The position numbers and the translations under genes were made by a program. The notes below the pieces were generated by a model. That model was not told where the DNA came from. It worked only from the letters and a program-made list of their open reading frames with translations, and did not search any database. Positions 1 through 8,579 of a stretch of DNA of 64,000 nt are shown piece after piece; within the stretch, counting starts at the first letter, position 1; every line of letters starts with the position of its first letter. The stretch is taken from the NCBI RefSeq assembly GCF_002102345.1, contig NZ_LQPP01000030.1, positions 1 through 64,000 on the forward strand, given 5' to 3'. The DNA is from Mycolicibacterium peregrinum (GTDB lineage Bacteria > Actinomycetota > Actinomycetes > Mycobacteriales > Mycobacteriaceae).

Positions 1-55
1 GTGGCGCCCATTGAAAGAGGGCGTAGAGGACGCGTATTCGGAGCGCGGCCAGTGA
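1..55 (+). CDS. rmlB: dTDP-glucose 4,6-dehydratase, C-terminal fragment
   Basis: Only the last 17 codons are inside the window, read in frame 2 and ending at TGA 53-55. The peptide WRPLKEGVEDAYSERGQ resembles the C-terminus of mycobacterial RmlB (WWRPLK...AERGQ type). RmlB converts dTDP-glucose to dTDP-4-keto-6-deoxyglucose in the cytoplasm, the step before the epimerase encoded next. Its stop overlaps the GTG start of rmlC as GTGA, as expected for a translationally coupled rmlBC pair. The identification rests on a short peptide plus context. Confidence 0.75.
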   Translation, partial: WRPLKEGVEDAYSERGQ

Positions 56-654
56 CCGCACGCGAGCTGACCATCCCAGGGGCCTGGGAGATCACACCGA
101 AACTGCACGGCGATGCACGCGGGCTGTTCTTCGAGTGGTTCACCGAGGCCGGATTCGCCGAGATGACCGGACACCGTTTCGATCTGCGGCAGGCCAACTG
201 CTCGGTGTCGGCGGCCGGGGTGTTGCGCGGGGTGCATTTCTCCGAGCTGCCACCCAGCCAGGCCAAGTATGTGACGTGTGTGCGCGGCGCGGTGCTCGAC
301 GTCGTGGTCGACATCCGCGTGGGTTCCCCGACTTTCGGGCAGTGGGATTCGGTGCTGCTCGACGAGCACGACCGACGTTCGATCTACCTGTCGGAGGGCC
401 TCGGCCACGCCTTCCTGTCGATGGAAGATTCCTCGACGGTGATGTATCTGTGTTCGGCGCCATACAGCCCCGAGCGGGAACACACCATCCTGGCCACCGA
501 TCTGGGGATCGACTGGCCGATCGAAGAGCCGGTCCTTTCCGAACGCGACGCTGCCGCCCCGACGCTGGAGCAGGTGCACGCGGCCGGCCTGTTGCCGACG
601 TGGGACGAGGCCCGCGCCTTCGTCGACGAGCTGCGCGCCCGCGTACAGAGCTGA
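52..654 (+). CDS. rmlC: dTDP-4-dehydrorhamnose 3,5-epimerase RmlC
   Basis: RmlC epimerises dTDP-4-keto-6-deoxyglucose at C3 and C5 to give dTDP-4-keto-L-rhamnose. In mycobacteria the rhamnose is needed for the arabinogalactan-peptidoglycan linker, so the gene is expected to be essential. The 200-residue protein has the family cupin signature: RGLFFEWF near 23-30, NCSVSAAGVLRGVHF near 49-63 with candidate catalytic His62, and TVMYLCS with Tyr132. I start at GTG 52, which overlaps the rmlB stop and gives the family length of about 200 residues; the frame stays open further upstream, but that would overlap rmlB. Confidence 0.95.
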   Translation: MTARELTIPGAWEITPKLHGDARGLFFEWFTEAGFAEMTGHRFDLRQANCSVSAAGVLRGVHFSELPPSQAKYVTCVRGAVLDVVVDIRVGSPTFGQWDSVLLDEHDRRSIYLSEGLGHAFLSMEDSSTVMYLCSAPYSPEREHTILATDLGIDWPIEEPVLSERDAAAPTLEQVHAAGLLPTWDEARAFVDELRARVQS

Positions 655-672
655 CGCTCCGCGGGCGAAGGT

Positions 673-1791
673 CTAGTGGCCTTCCAGCACCAACGCGGAG
701 TGCAGCAGCTTGTGGTCGAGGGCATGGGCCGTCAAACCGCCCCGGCCGGTCATGGTCTCGGCGGCCACCAACGCGTTGACGATGGCCTCCTCGGTGGCTT
801 CGATCGCCAGGTCGAACAACCGGGTCATCAGCTGCGGCGCCACCATGCGCACCCCGATTTCGGGCCGGTTGGCGTCGGGGTTCTCATCCCATCCGTAGGG
901 CGGAATTCCCTGGTTGCCGGTCGAGAACGCCAGCATCATGTCGCCGCTGTACTGCTCGCCTGTTCCGCCCACGCGGCCGATTGCCAAGGCGGAGCGTTGG
1001 GCGAGCCTGGTGCATTGATGCGGCAGCATCGGCGCATCGGTGGCGACGACGACGATGATCGAGCCGGACCCCGCCGGGTAAGGGATCGGCAGATCCGGCG
1101 TCGGCACCAGCTCGGGCCCCACCATCTCCCCGACCGGCACACCGTTGACCCGAAGCCGTTCCCGCCGACCATGATTCGCCTGCACCAGTACGCCGACGGT
1201 GTACTGCCCGCCCACGGTGTCGGTAACCCGCGATGCGGTGCCGATACCACCTTTGAAGCCGTGGCAGATCATCCCGGTCCCGCCACCGACATTGCCTTCA
1301 CCGACGGGCCCGTCCGAGGCATCGGCGAGTGCGGCGAACACGTGCTCGGCCTGGACGTGGTGGCCGTTGCAGTCGTTGAGCAGCCCGTCGTAGGTCTCTC
1401 CGACCACCGGCAGGGACCAGTACAGCCCATCGCCGCGGGCCTGAACCTGCGCCTGGACCAGTGCGTCGCGGACGACACCGACGCTATGGGTGTTGGTCAG
1501 CGCGATGGGCGTGGTGAGCTCGCCGGACTCGCGGATCCATTCCAGACCGGTGAGCTCGCCGTTGCCGTTGAGCCGGTGGGCCCCGGCGAAGACCGGCTCG
1601 GTGAAGATCCCCGGGTGCGGGACCACGACGGTGACGCCGGTGTTCACCGGGTTGGGGCCGGAGCGCTGGACAGTGTGATGCCCGACGGACACTCCAGCGA
1701 CATCGGTGATGGCGTTGTTCGGACCGGTCGGGTGTTCGCCGATGACGACGCCGATGTCGCGGGCGCGCGGACGTGAGGAGCAGTCAGACAT
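673..1791 (-). CDS. P1 family peptidase (DmpA-like aminopeptidase/esterase)
   Basis: Predicted cytoplasmic N-terminal-nucleophile hydrolase of the peptidase P1 (DmpA, L-aminopeptidase D-Ala-esterase/amidase) family, 372 residues. Visible family blocks are ITDVAGVSVGHHT near the N-terminus, TNTHSVGVVRDA, GEGNVGGGTGMICHGFKGG and TVGVLVQANHG. Members of this family cut themselves into two chains; the Thr of YTVGVLVQ is my candidate new N-terminus, by analogy only. The start at ATG 1791 is preceded by a GGGGGA ribosome site. An in-frame extension to 1959 has no family similarity and would run into the divergent regulator. Substrate unknown; the divergent TetR gene may control it. Confidence 0.88.
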   Translation of the reverse strand: MSDCSSRPRARDIGVVIGEHPTGPNNAITDVAGVSVGHHTVQRSGPNPVNTGVTVVVPHPGIFTEPVFAGAHRLNGNGELTGLEWIRESGELTTPIALTNTHSVGVVRDALVQAQVQARGDGLYWSLPVVGETYDGLLNDCNGHHVQAEHVFAALADASDGPVGEGNVGGGTGMICHGFKGGIGTASRVTDTVGGQYTVGVLVQANHGRRERLRVNGVPVGEMVGPELVPTPDLPIPYPAGSGSIIVVVATDAPMLPHQCTRLAQRSALAIGRVGGTGEQYSGDMMLAFSTGNQGIPPYGWDENPDANRPEIGVRMVAPQLMTRLFDLAIEATEEAIVNALVAAETMTGRGGLTAHALDHKLLHSALVLEGH

Positions 1792-1898
1792 GCATCCCCC
1801 GGAAGGTAGTGGCGAAATTTTTTTCAAGATTGGCAAATAATGGCCGTGGACGCCGCTCGATGCAACCTGATCGGCGAAAACGGGTAAGGATGTGACCT
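1792..1898. promoter_or_regulatory. divergent promoter region, peptidase / TetR-EamA
   Basis: This 107-bp gap separates two divergent starts. It is AT-rich for this genome (an A3T7 tract at about 1815-1824, and GGCAAATAATGGCC at about 1841-1854), fitting two back-to-back promoters. I see no strong palindrome, so the operator of the TetR regulator is not assigned. Confidence 0.4.
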
Positions 1899-2510
1899 GT
1901 GGGACGGCCGAATCGACAAGCGCAACGACGCGAGGAGATCCTCGACGCCACGATCGCACTGATCGAGCGCAACGATCTGAACACCGTGCGGATCGCCGAC
2001 GTGGCAGCTGAGCTCAACCTGACCCCCAATGCCGTGCGCTATTACTTCCGCGAGATGGACCAGCTGCTGTCGGCGCTCGCGCAGCGCTCCGACAGCAAGT
2101 TCTACGATGACCGGCTCGCGGTGGTGGAACGCACCGAAGATGCGCGGGATCAGATCGCGTTCATGATCGCGGCCGGTCTACCCTCCGGACCAGAGGACGC
2201 CGAGTGGCGCGCGATCTGGCGGGCGGTGCTGGCCGCCGGGTTCGTGCTCGACCAACGCCGCGACATCCAGCACATCTATCACCGACAGGTGGACCTCTAC
2301 GCCCAGATACTCGAATCAGGCTCCACCGCAGGCATCTTCACACTCGCCTCGCCCATTCGTGACATCGCGATGACCCTCATGTCGATGGAGGACTATCTCG
2401 GGTACCGGATCGTGGCACGAGATCCCGACCTCGACCGCGCGACCGCGCTGCGGCTGATGCGCGGCTATGCCGAACTGGCGACGGGGGCTCGCCTTCCGGT
2501 GACGGCGTGA
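1899..2510 (+). CDS. TetR family transcriptional regulator
   Basis: A 203-residue TetR-type regulator. The N-terminal DNA-binding domain is clear: a helix around 12-27 (REEILDATIALIER) followed by the helix-turn-helix at about 31-50 (VRIADVAAELN... VRYYF). The C-terminal ligand domain is not assigned to a ligand. Its stop overlaps the GTG start of the EamA transporter (GTGA), so the two are one operon and the transporter is the likeliest target. It is also divergent from the P1 peptidase, which may be a second target. Confidence 0.9.
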   Translation: MGRPNRQAQRREEILDATIALIERNDLNTVRIADVAAELNLTPNAVRYYFREMDQLLSALAQRSDSKFYDDRLAVVERTEDARDQIAFMIAAGLPSGPEDAEWRAIWRAVLAAGFVLDQRRDIQHIYHRQVDLYAQILESGSTAGIFTLASPIRDIAMTLMSMEDYLGYRIVARDPDLDRATALRLMRGYAELATGARLPVTA

Positions 2511-3376
2511 CCACACGTGCCCCGCTCGGGCCTGCACTGCTGGTGGTGATCGCCGCGGTCAGCCAGGAGGTGGGGGCGGCGTTCGCGGTCGGGCTCTTCG
2601 CCGCAGTCGGCACCGTAGGAGCGTTGTTCGCCCGTTTCGCGGTGGCCGGTGTCATCCTGTGCGCGGCCGTACGCCCGACCGTGCGCGGCCTGACGCGTCG
2701 GGCCTGGGGTGCGGCACTCGCGCTGGCCGCGACGCTCGGCGCGATGAACTTCTGCTTCTATCTGGCCATCGCGCGGATCCCACTTGGCGTCGCGGTGACC
2801 ATCGAAGCCCTTGGTCCGCTGATCCTTTCGGTGGTGACCGGCAAGAGCCGGGCCGCTTGGCTGTGGGCGTTGCTGGCCTTCGCCGGCGTCGCAGCACTGG
2901 GCCTGCCGCACGGGGGCGGCGGACATTTCGAGGCGACCGGATTCGCGTTCGCAGCAGCCGCGGGGCTGGCCTGGGCCGGCTATATCCTGGCGTCTGCACG
3001 TACCGCCGCGGAGTTCCGTCGCGTCGACGGCCTGGCCCTCGCCACCGCCATGGGCGCCCTCGTCGTCGCCCCGTTCGCCGTCGCCTCCGTCGACCTGGAC
3101 GCACTCGACTGGCGCGTACTCGGGGTGGGCGCCGCCGTCGGTGTGTTGTCTTCGGTCATCCCCTACTCGCTGGAGTTGATCTCCCTGCGCCGGCTTCCAC
3201 CTGCCACGTTCGCGGTGCTGACGTGTCTGTCACCGGTCACCGCGGCGCTCGCCGGCCTGGTGGTGCTCGGTCAGCAGATCGGGATACTCGGCTATCTGGG
3301 CGTAGCCCTGGTGACGGTCGCCAGTATCGGCGCGGTGCGGTCGGCGCATGCGCGCCCCGCCGAACCGCTCGGCTAG
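2507..3376 (+). CDS. EamA/DMT family transporter (RhtA-like exporter)
   Basis: A 289-residue inner-membrane protein of the drug/metabolite transporter superfamily, with two EamA repeats and about ten hydrophobic segments. The signatures NFCFYLAIARIPLGVAVTIE in repeat 1 and PYSLELISLRRLPPATFAVL in repeat 2 are typical of the RhtA (threonine/homoserine exporter) branch, so amino-acid or small-metabolite export is likely; the substrate cannot be read. GTG 2507 overlaps the TetR stop by four bases, which fixes the start. Confidence 0.88.
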   Translation: MTTRAPLGPALLVVIAAVSQEVGAAFAVGLFAAVGTVGALFARFAVAGVILCAAVRPTVRGLTRRAWGAALALAATLGAMNFCFYLAIARIPLGVAVTIEALGPLILSVVTGKSRAAWLWALLAFAGVAALGLPHGGGGHFEATGFAFAAAAGLAWAGYILASARTAAEFRRVDGLALATAMGALVVAPFAVASVDLDALDWRVLGVGAAVGVLSSVIPYSLELISLRRLPPATFAVLTCLSPVTAALAGLVVLGQQIGILGYLGVALVTVASIGAVRSAHARPAEPLG

Positions 3377-3402
3377 CGGCTAGTTTTTCAGCGCGAGAAG
3401 CG

Positions 3403-4161
3403 TCAGCGGTTCTTGGCGAGGAAGCGACGGAACAACGGCCAGGCAATCGCGAGGTTATACGCCACGCCGCCCAGCAGATACGGCCACCAGGTGCCGTGCG
3501 CACTGGCGACCCAGAACGCCTTCGCCGCCCAGTACGGCGGCAGCACACCGAAGGCCAGGTTCCACGAAGAGTCGATGAACCAGGGCAGGCACGGCAGCCC
3601 CGCTATCAGCATGCCCAGTGCACGCAACATCGCGATGCCCTGAATCTTGTTGCCGGCCATGGTGACAATGAGAAGCAGCGTCACCACCGCCGACAAACCG
3701 GCGACCAACCCGATCGGGACGAGCGCCCCGGTCAGACCCGGCTCGAGGATGCCGCTGAACGACAGGGTCGCGATCACGTAGACGGTGGTGACCACCATGA
3801 CTGTTCCCGCGCGATACCCGAAGAACGTCGCCATCGGGACCGGCGTCACCCGCAGCACGGTCATCGTGCCGGCGTCGACCTCGTCGAGCATCAGGAACGC
3901 ACCCAATCCACCGGCGATGATGATGCTGGTCAACAGAAGAAACGCGGTCAGCACCAACGGGTAGGACGGCACCAGGTCGAAGCCGTAACGCTGGGCCAGC
4001 ATCTCAGTGACCTCGGGCGTCAGGATCGCCACCAGCGAAGTCCAGATCACCGGCGCGAGCACCACCATGACCAGCAGCGGATCTCGGTAGGTACCGCGAA
4101 TATCGTTGCGGCCGAATGCGGCCACGGCCCGGCCCGTGGCGGAACTCAATATCTCGGTCAC
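3403..4161 (-). CDS. ABC exporter, permease subunit 2
   Basis: A 252-residue membrane protein with about six hydrophobic segments, of the ABC-2 type permease class. It is the last gene of a three-gene operon (ATPase-permease-permease). GTG 4161 overlaps the upstream permease stop at 4158-4160 (GTGA), which decides the start; the longer reading to 4218 adds a basic stretch without a membrane signal. The layout resembles the mycobacterial three-gene exporter Rv2686c-Rv2688c, linked to fluoroquinolone efflux, but the substrate here is unknown. Confidence 0.85.
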   Translation of the reverse strand: MTEILSSATGRAVAAFGRNDIRGTYRDPLLVMVVLAPVIWTSLVAILTPEVTEMLAQRYGFDLVPSYPLVLTAFLLLTSIIIAGGLGAFLMLDEVDAGTMTVLRVTPVPMATFFGYRAGTVMVVTTVYVIATLSFSGILEPGLTGALVPIGLVAGLSAVVTLLLIVTMAGNKIQGIAMLRALGMLIAGLPCLPWFIDSSWNLAFGVLPPYWAAKAFWVASAHGTWWPYLLGGVAYNLAIAWPLFRRFLAKNR

Positions 4162-4871
4162 AACACACCCGACCTTTCGACGACGTAGCGGCCGAACAGC
4201 ACGTGAGCGGTCCGCCACAGGACCACGAGCGACAGCACGGGGTACAGCACCGAATAGAGCATCTGCCAGCTGGTCAACGCCACCTGGTCGAACGCCGCGC
4301 CCAGGAGCAGCACCGGCCCCTGGGTGGGCACGAGGTACAGCACCGGGTTGGGCCAGAGCCCGGAATAGTAGATCAGTGGCGGCACCAGCATGAGCGCCAG
4401 CGGGATGGTTGCCGCCAGGAACCAGTCGGTGACCGAGGCGAACGGCAGCGACGTGATGAACCCGACCAGCAGCATCAGCAGTGTGCCGAGGACAACTCCG
4501 AGGACCAGCGGCACCGGATGGTAGTCGAATCCGTCGGCGATGGTTGACACCACGATCGCCACGAACAACGAGATCGACAGCAACACAGATAGTTTGGCTG
4601 TCAGATACTCCCAGAAACGCAGCGGGGTGGAGATGATCGCGCCGAGCGTGCGTTCCTGCTTCTCGAAGAACACCGAGCCGCCGATGAAGAAGAAGCCGAT
4701 GATCGCGATGTCACCGGCGAGCACATAGGGCTCCATGACCGGGCGCAGGTCGCGCGGCATCGGCAACAGCACCGCCAACCAGATGAGGCCGGAGAACACA
4801 CCCGCGTGCAGGAACTTCTGCCGGTTGGCCACCGTCAGTTCCAGCCGGATCGCGGTGAGCAACCGGGTCAT
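4158..4871 (-). CDS. ABC exporter, permease subunit 1
   Basis: A 237-residue ABC-2 type permease with about six membrane segments. After a short amphipathic N-terminus (MTRLLTAIRLELTVANRQKF) comes a hydrophobic segment with LIWLAVLLPMP, then FFEKQERTLGAIISTPLR, the cytosolic coupling motif seen in this permease class. The ATG at 4871 overlaps the ATPase stop (ATGA 4868-4871). It probably pairs with the following permease as a heterodimer driven by the ATPase. Confidence 0.87.
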   Translation of the reverse strand: MTRLLTAIRLELTVANRQKFLHAGVFSGLIWLAVLLPMPRDLRPVMEPYVLAGDIAIIGFFFIGGSVFFEKQERTLGAIISTPLRFWEYLTAKLSVLLSISLFVAIVVSTIADGFDYHPVPLVLGVVLGTLLMLLVGFITSLPFASVTDWFLAATIPLALMLVPPLIYYSGLWPNPVLYLVPTQGPVLLLGAAFDQVALTSWQMLYSVLYPVLSLVVLWRTAHVLFGRYVVERSGVL

Positions 4872-5740
4872 GACAGCCGCCGCCCGGTGACCTCGACGAA
4901 GACGTCGTTGAGACTGGCTTCGCGACTGTGGATCGTCTCGACGTGGTGATCGCGCAGAATCGTATGGAATTCCGGATCGTCGGCCAGACCGTCCATTCCG
5001 TACTCGGCGGTGGCGAGCCCGCCGGGAGTGCGGTACTGCACCCGCACACGGCGTTGGCTGCGGGCGATCTTCAGTTCGGCGGGGGTGTCGAGCGCGACGA
5101 TGGCGCCGTCGACGACGAAGGCCACCCGGTCGCACAGTTCATCGGCCGTGGACATGTCGTGGGTGGTGAGGAAGATCGTGCGGCCCCGCGCTTTGAGGTC
5201 AAGGATGATGTCCTTGACCTTGCGGGCGGTGACGGGGTCGAGCCCCGAGGTGGGCTCGTCGAGGAACAGCAACTCGGGGTTGTTGATCAGGGACCGTGCG
5301 AACGTCAGCCGCATCTGCATCCCCTTGGAGTACTTGGCAACCCGGGTATTGGCGGCATCACCGAGACCGACCGCCTCCAGTAGTTCCATCGGATCCGCCG
5401 TCGGCCCGTCATAGAGGGAGCCGAAGAACCGGAGGTTCTCCAGTCCCGTGAGCTTGTGATAGTGATTGGGCAGTTCGAAGGACACACCCACGCGCTGGTA
5501 GTAGTCCGGCCCCCAGTCCAGCGGGTCCCGGCCCCACACCGTGGCCTGGCCACCATGCCCGCGCAGCAATCCGATGAGCAGCTTCTGGGTGGTGGATTTT
5601 CCCGCGCCGCTGGGTCCCAGAAATCCGAAGATCTCCCCTGGCGCGACGCTGAAGTCCATGCCGCGTACGGCCGGCTCAGTTGCTTTGGGATAGGTGAAAG
5701 TCAAGCCCCGAACGTCGATGACATCGGTCGCTGTGTGCAT
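4868..5740 (-). CDS. ABC exporter, ATP-binding subunit
   Basis: A 290-residue ABC ATPase, first gene of the exporter operon. All nucleotide-binding motifs are intact: Walker A GPSGAGKS at 42-49, signature YSKGMQMR at 137-144, Walker B LLFLDE at 157-162 and the H-loop histidine at 194. The signature reads YSKGM rather than LSGGQ, common in exporters of this type. The C-terminal part (LNDVFVEVTGRRLS) is the tail often seen in DrrA-like drug exporters. It is transcribed away from a MarR/GbsR-like regulator with a palindrome in the shared 119-bp gap. Confidence 0.92.
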   Translation of the reverse strand: MHTATDVIDVRGLTFTYPKATEPAVRGMDFSVAPGEIFGFLGPSGAGKSTTQKLLIGLLRGHGGQATVWGRDPLDWGPDYYQRVGVSFELPNHYHKLTGLENLRFFGSLYDGPTADPMELLEAVGLGDAANTRVAKYSKGMQMRLTFARSLINNPELLFLDEPTSGLDPVTARKVKDIILDLKARGRTIFLTTHDMSTADELCDRVAFVVDGAIVALDTPAELKIARSQRRVRVQYRTPGGLATAEYGMDGLADDPEFHTILRDHHVETIHSREASLNDVFVEVTGRRLS

Positions 5741-5807
5741 CAGTGCCCTTCCGCGCAGACGAAAATTACATCTCCGACCAGACTTCCCGGAACACCGGAC
5801 ATGACTG

Positions 5808-5823
5808 TACTAAACTTTCAGTA
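5808..5823. promoter_or_regulatory. imperfect palindrome, likely operator
   Basis: TACTAAACTTTCAGTA is an imperfect 16-bp palindrome (6 of 8 positions pair, outer four perfect), 37 bp upstream of the regulator start at 5860 and 68 bp from the ATPase start. Winged-helix MarR/GbsR regulators usually bind such sites and repress both their own gene and the divergent exporter. Binding is inferred. Confidence 0.5.
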
Positions 5824-5859
5824 ATTATTGAAGACCTTTCTTGGCGAGGAGGATTCGCG

Positions 5860-6336
5860 GTGCCAAAGTCCACAGACCTGCAGCAGTCAGCTGAACAACT
5901 CGCCTTGGTGCTCAGCAGTCACGGCATGCAGAAGATGACCGCGCGCGTGCTCGCCACCCTGCTCTTCAGCGAACAACCCAGCGTGACAATGGCTGAATTG
6001 GCCGAGACCCTGCAGGCAAGCGCAGGGGCGATCTCGGGGTCGCTCAAGATGCTCACGTCCGTCGGCCTGGCCGAGCGGGTCCCCGCGCCGGCGAGTCGGC
6101 GCGAGCACTTCCGCTTACGCGACGACGCATGGGCGGTCCTGTTCACCAGCCAGAACGAGACGATCGCGGCAATGCAGGCCGCCGCCGACACCGGGATCGC
6201 AGCCGCTGACCGCGCCAGCCCGGCCCATCACCGACTGACCCAGATGCGCGATTTCTACACGTTCCTGATGGCCGAACTTCCCGCCGTCCTTGACCGCTGG
6301 CAGCAGCAGAACGATCAGGGAAGCAAGCCGACCTGA
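5860..6336 (+). CDS. MarR/GbsR-family transcriptional regulator
   Basis: A 158-residue winged-helix regulator. The segment TARVLATLLFSEQPSVTMAE followed by LQASAGAISGSLKMLTSVGL is the helix-turn-helix and wing region of GbsR/MarR-type repressors. GTG 5860 is chosen because AGGAGG lies eight bases upstream (5847-5852); the frame is open to 5743, but that region holds the promoter. It is divergent from the ABC exporter, its expected target. The last 22 bases overlap the convergent TetR gene. Confidence 0.88.
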   Translation: MPKSTDLQQSAEQLALVLSSHGMQKMTARVLATLLFSEQPSVTMAELAETLQASAGAISGSLKMLTSVGLAERVPAPASRREHFRLRDDAWAVLFTSQNETIAAMQAAADTGIAAADRASPAHHRLTQMRDFYTFLMAELPAVLDRWQQQNDQGSKPT

Positions 6337-6917
6337 CGGTAGACGGCCCGCAGATAGCGTCGCATCTCCTCGGTGTCGGGCAGATCCGGTTGCAGCACGC
6401 GGTAGGTGATCGCACCGACCATCATGTCGATCGCCACGTCGAAATCGGTGTCGGCAGCGACAGTTCCACACTCGCGTGCCCGTTCGAGCAGTCGAGCGGC
6501 GAGCTTGCGCCGCGGCGCGATATAGCGGTCCCAGTACAGCGCCATGAGCGCCGGGTGACTGACCGCCGACCCGAGGACTCGGGCGACCAGCGCGCGGTAG
6601 TGCGGCGTGGTCGTCGTGACGGCGGCGCTTTCGATGGCCGCCTCGACGAGTTCGTAGGGCGACTCGACATCGATCACCTCCGGTGAGGCCCAGCCCACCT
6701 CTTCGGCGATCAACGTCTCCATGGCCGCAGCGATCAGCTCATCCTTGGTCGACCACCGCCGGTAGATGGTCGGCTTGCCGACACCGGCACGCTTGGCGAT
6801 CTGCTCGATACTGGACCCTTCGACACCGCGCTCGATGAACAGGTCGAGCGCCGCCTGCAGGATCGCGCGATCGGCACCCGCGTCGCGTGGCCGGCCCCGA
6901 CCGGTCGGCGGGGTCAT
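6315..6917 (-). CDS. TetR family regulator of the FAD monooxygenase operon
   Basis: A 200-residue TetR regulator with an N-terminal HTH (IEQIAKRAGVGKPTIYRRW, about residues 37-55) and a C-terminal domain of the TetR_C type ending DTEEMRRYLRAVYRQ. ATG 6917 overlaps the monooxygenase stop (ATGA 6914-6917), so the regulator is the second gene of that operon. It probably represses the operon through the palindrome at 8437-8448. The 3' end overlaps the convergent MarR/GbsR gene by 22 bases. Confidence 0.9.
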   Translation of the reverse strand: MTPPTGRGRPRDAGADRAILQAALDLFIERGVEGSSIEQIAKRAGVGKPTIYRRWSTKDELIAAAMETLIAEEVGWASPEVIDVESPYELVEAAIESAAVTTTTPHYRALVARVLGSAVSHPALMALYWDRYIAPRRKLAARLLERARECGTVAADTDFDVAIDMMVGAITYRVLQPDLPDTEEMRRYLRAVYRQVGLLP

Positions 6918-8419
6918 CGCACCGACCCGCAAGTCAAAGCTGTTGCCAGCCAATGATCGAGGCCGGCCTCATCGGCAGGGCTCCCCCGCCAGGCGAGGTG
7001 GGCGTCGGGTCTGACCAGCATGGCGTCTGGGCCGTCGTACCGAAGTACGACAACGAACTCGCCGAGCCGCCGCGCCGATTCGATGCCGACGGAAGCGGTG
7101 TCTTCGGGGAGCAGCAACGCCCACTGCCCGCCAAGCTCACTGTGCAACCGGGTGGCGGCGCCGTTCGCGCGCTTGCACTGCCGATCGGCGATCCGGTCCC
7201 CTGGACGCGGTTTGTGGCCACGGCCACCGAGGGGGCCTTTGCGATAGCTCACCCACAGCTGGGAGGCGGTATACGTCGTCCACCGCTGGATGAACGGAAG
7301 ACTGAACAGCCGGGTCGCCACGTGGTCGCGCACGAAGCGGCCGAGCGGATTACTGGCGACGTTGACCCTCGTCACCGCGCTGGTGCCGCGGAGCACCTCG
7401 GTGGCCAGGGGCCTGCGCTCGGCCTCGTACGTGTCGATCAGTTTGTCGGAGGCCAGGTTTCGTACCACCAGCGCGAGTTTGAATGCCAGATTCTCGGCAT
7501 CCCCTATACCGGTCAACATGCCCTGTCCACCGAACGGCGCGTGGGCATGCGCGGCGTCACCGGCGATGAGTATGCGCCCGTTCCGGTATCGGTCGGCGAG
7601 CCGGCGGTGCACGGTGAACACCGACAGCCATTCGGCGTCTCCGACGGTGACGCTGCGCCCGGTTCGCTGCGGCAGGACCCGTTTGACCCGCGCCAGAATC
7701 TCGTTGTCGCTCGGCTTTTGATCCGAGGTCGGGTCGTAGACAAACAGGCGCCACAGATCGTCACGACCATCCGGGTCCGGCATCGGCATCGCACCGAGGA
7801 TTCCGTCCGGGTGGATCCAGCCACTCGTGCCGCCGCGGTCCACATCCCAGTCCAGGTGCACATCGGCCAGCAGGAAGCGTTCGGAGAGTTTGACTCCGGG
7901 AAAGGCGATGCCCGCCTGCTGCCTGATCACGCCGGCGGTGCCGTCACACCCGACGATCCATTGCGCGCGGATCTGGCCACCGTCTCCCAGCTCCGCCACC
8001 GCGGTGGCACCGTCCTGGCGCACGCCAACGACCGCCCGGCCCCACTCCGGTTCCACGCCGAGCTGAGCCAGTCGAGCCCGCAGTGCTGCCTCGATCTTGG
8101 CTTGGGACACCACCATGGGCGGGGCAGCCGTCCGCATGCCGGGGTCTCCGAATTCCAGGGTCATCACCGGCCGGTCGCCCAGGTAGTTGGTGATGCGCAT
8201 GGCCCGCAACGACTCGTCCGGAAGGGTGCCCAGGGCACCGATCCGGCCGAGTACCTCCGAACCGCGGGCGTGCAGGAAATTGGCGCGCGACGTCGTCGCC
8301 GGTCCGGCCGCACGGTCCACCACCCGCACCGAAAGTCCGTGCAGACGCAGCGAACAGGCCAGGGTCAGGCCGGTTGGCCCGGCTCCGACCACGACGACTT
8401 CGGGATCGGTGGCGGTCAT
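6914..8419 (-). CDS. FAD-dependent aromatic monooxygenase
   Basis: A 501-residue class A flavoprotein hydroxylase. The three signatures are present: GAGPTGL for the FAD ADP moiety at about 12-18, VGCDGTAGVIRQ (DG motif) in the middle, and ILIAGDAAHAHAPFGGQGM (GD motif) near 285-303. A C-terminal thioredoxin-like region (QWALLLPED..., VLVRPDAHLAWRG type) marks the phenol/polyketide hydroxylase group that includes PgaE, MhpA and rifampicin monooxygenases. The natural substrate cannot be read; xenobiotic inactivation is plausible given the co-transcribed TetR gene. Confidence 0.88.
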   Translation of the reverse strand: MTATDPEVVVVGAGPTGLTLACSLRLHGLSVRVVDRAAGPATTSRANFLHARGSEVLGRIGALGTLPDESLRAMRITNYLGDRPVMTLEFGDPGMRTAAPPMVVSQAKIEAALRARLAQLGVEPEWGRAVVGVRQDGATAVAELGDGGQIRAQWIVGCDGTAGVIRQQAGIAFPGVKLSERFLLADVHLDWDVDRGGTSGWIHPDGILGAMPMPDPDGRDDLWRLFVYDPTSDQKPSDNEILARVKRVLPQRTGRSVTVGDAEWLSVFTVHRRLADRYRNGRILIAGDAAHAHAPFGGQGMLTGIGDAENLAFKLALVVRNLASDKLIDTYEAERRPLATEVLRGTSAVTRVNVASNPLGRFVRDHVATRLFSLPFIQRWTTYTASQLWVSYRKGPLGGRGHKPRPGDRIADRQCKRANGAATRLHSELGGQWALLLPEDTASVGIESARRLGEFVVVLRYDGPDAMLVRPDAHLAWRGSPADEAGLDHWLATALTCGSVR

Positions 8420-8436
8420 GGCGAATATATTAACGA

Positions 8437-8448
8437 TACGGTGCCGTA
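8437..8448. promoter_or_regulatory. TetR operator candidate
   Basis: TACGGTGCCGTA holds perfect 5-bp inverted arms (TACGG/CCGTA) with a 2-bp spacer. It lies 18 bp upstream of the monooxygenase start at 8419, where a TetR repressor encoded in the same operon would be expected to bind. It is inferred from position and symmetry only. Confidence 0.5.
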
Positions 8449-8487
8449 AAGAAAAGGATCATTGCAAAACGGCCGCTATCGAACCTC

Positions 8488-8517
8488 TTGCCAAAGCCGC
8501 AGGCCAATTACTAGGAT
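8488..8517 (+). promoter_or_regulatory. sigma-70-type promoter for mmsA operon
   Basis: TTGCCA at 8488-8493 and TAGGAT at 8512-8517, separated by 18 bp, fit a mycobacterial SigA-type promoter reading toward mmsA, whose ATG is at 8580. A transcript would have a leader of about 55 nt. Confidence 0.5.
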
Positions 8518-8579
8518 ATGCAAGTATCTCGGGTGAGCCCCGAGTCGCCACCACTGCGCACAATCCTGGACGGAATGCC

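Noticed and set aside
2659..4188. Open frame of 509 codons on the plus strand
   Set aside because: It overlaps EamA in another frame and the exporter permease in antisense; extremely Arg/Gln/His-rich with no family pattern.
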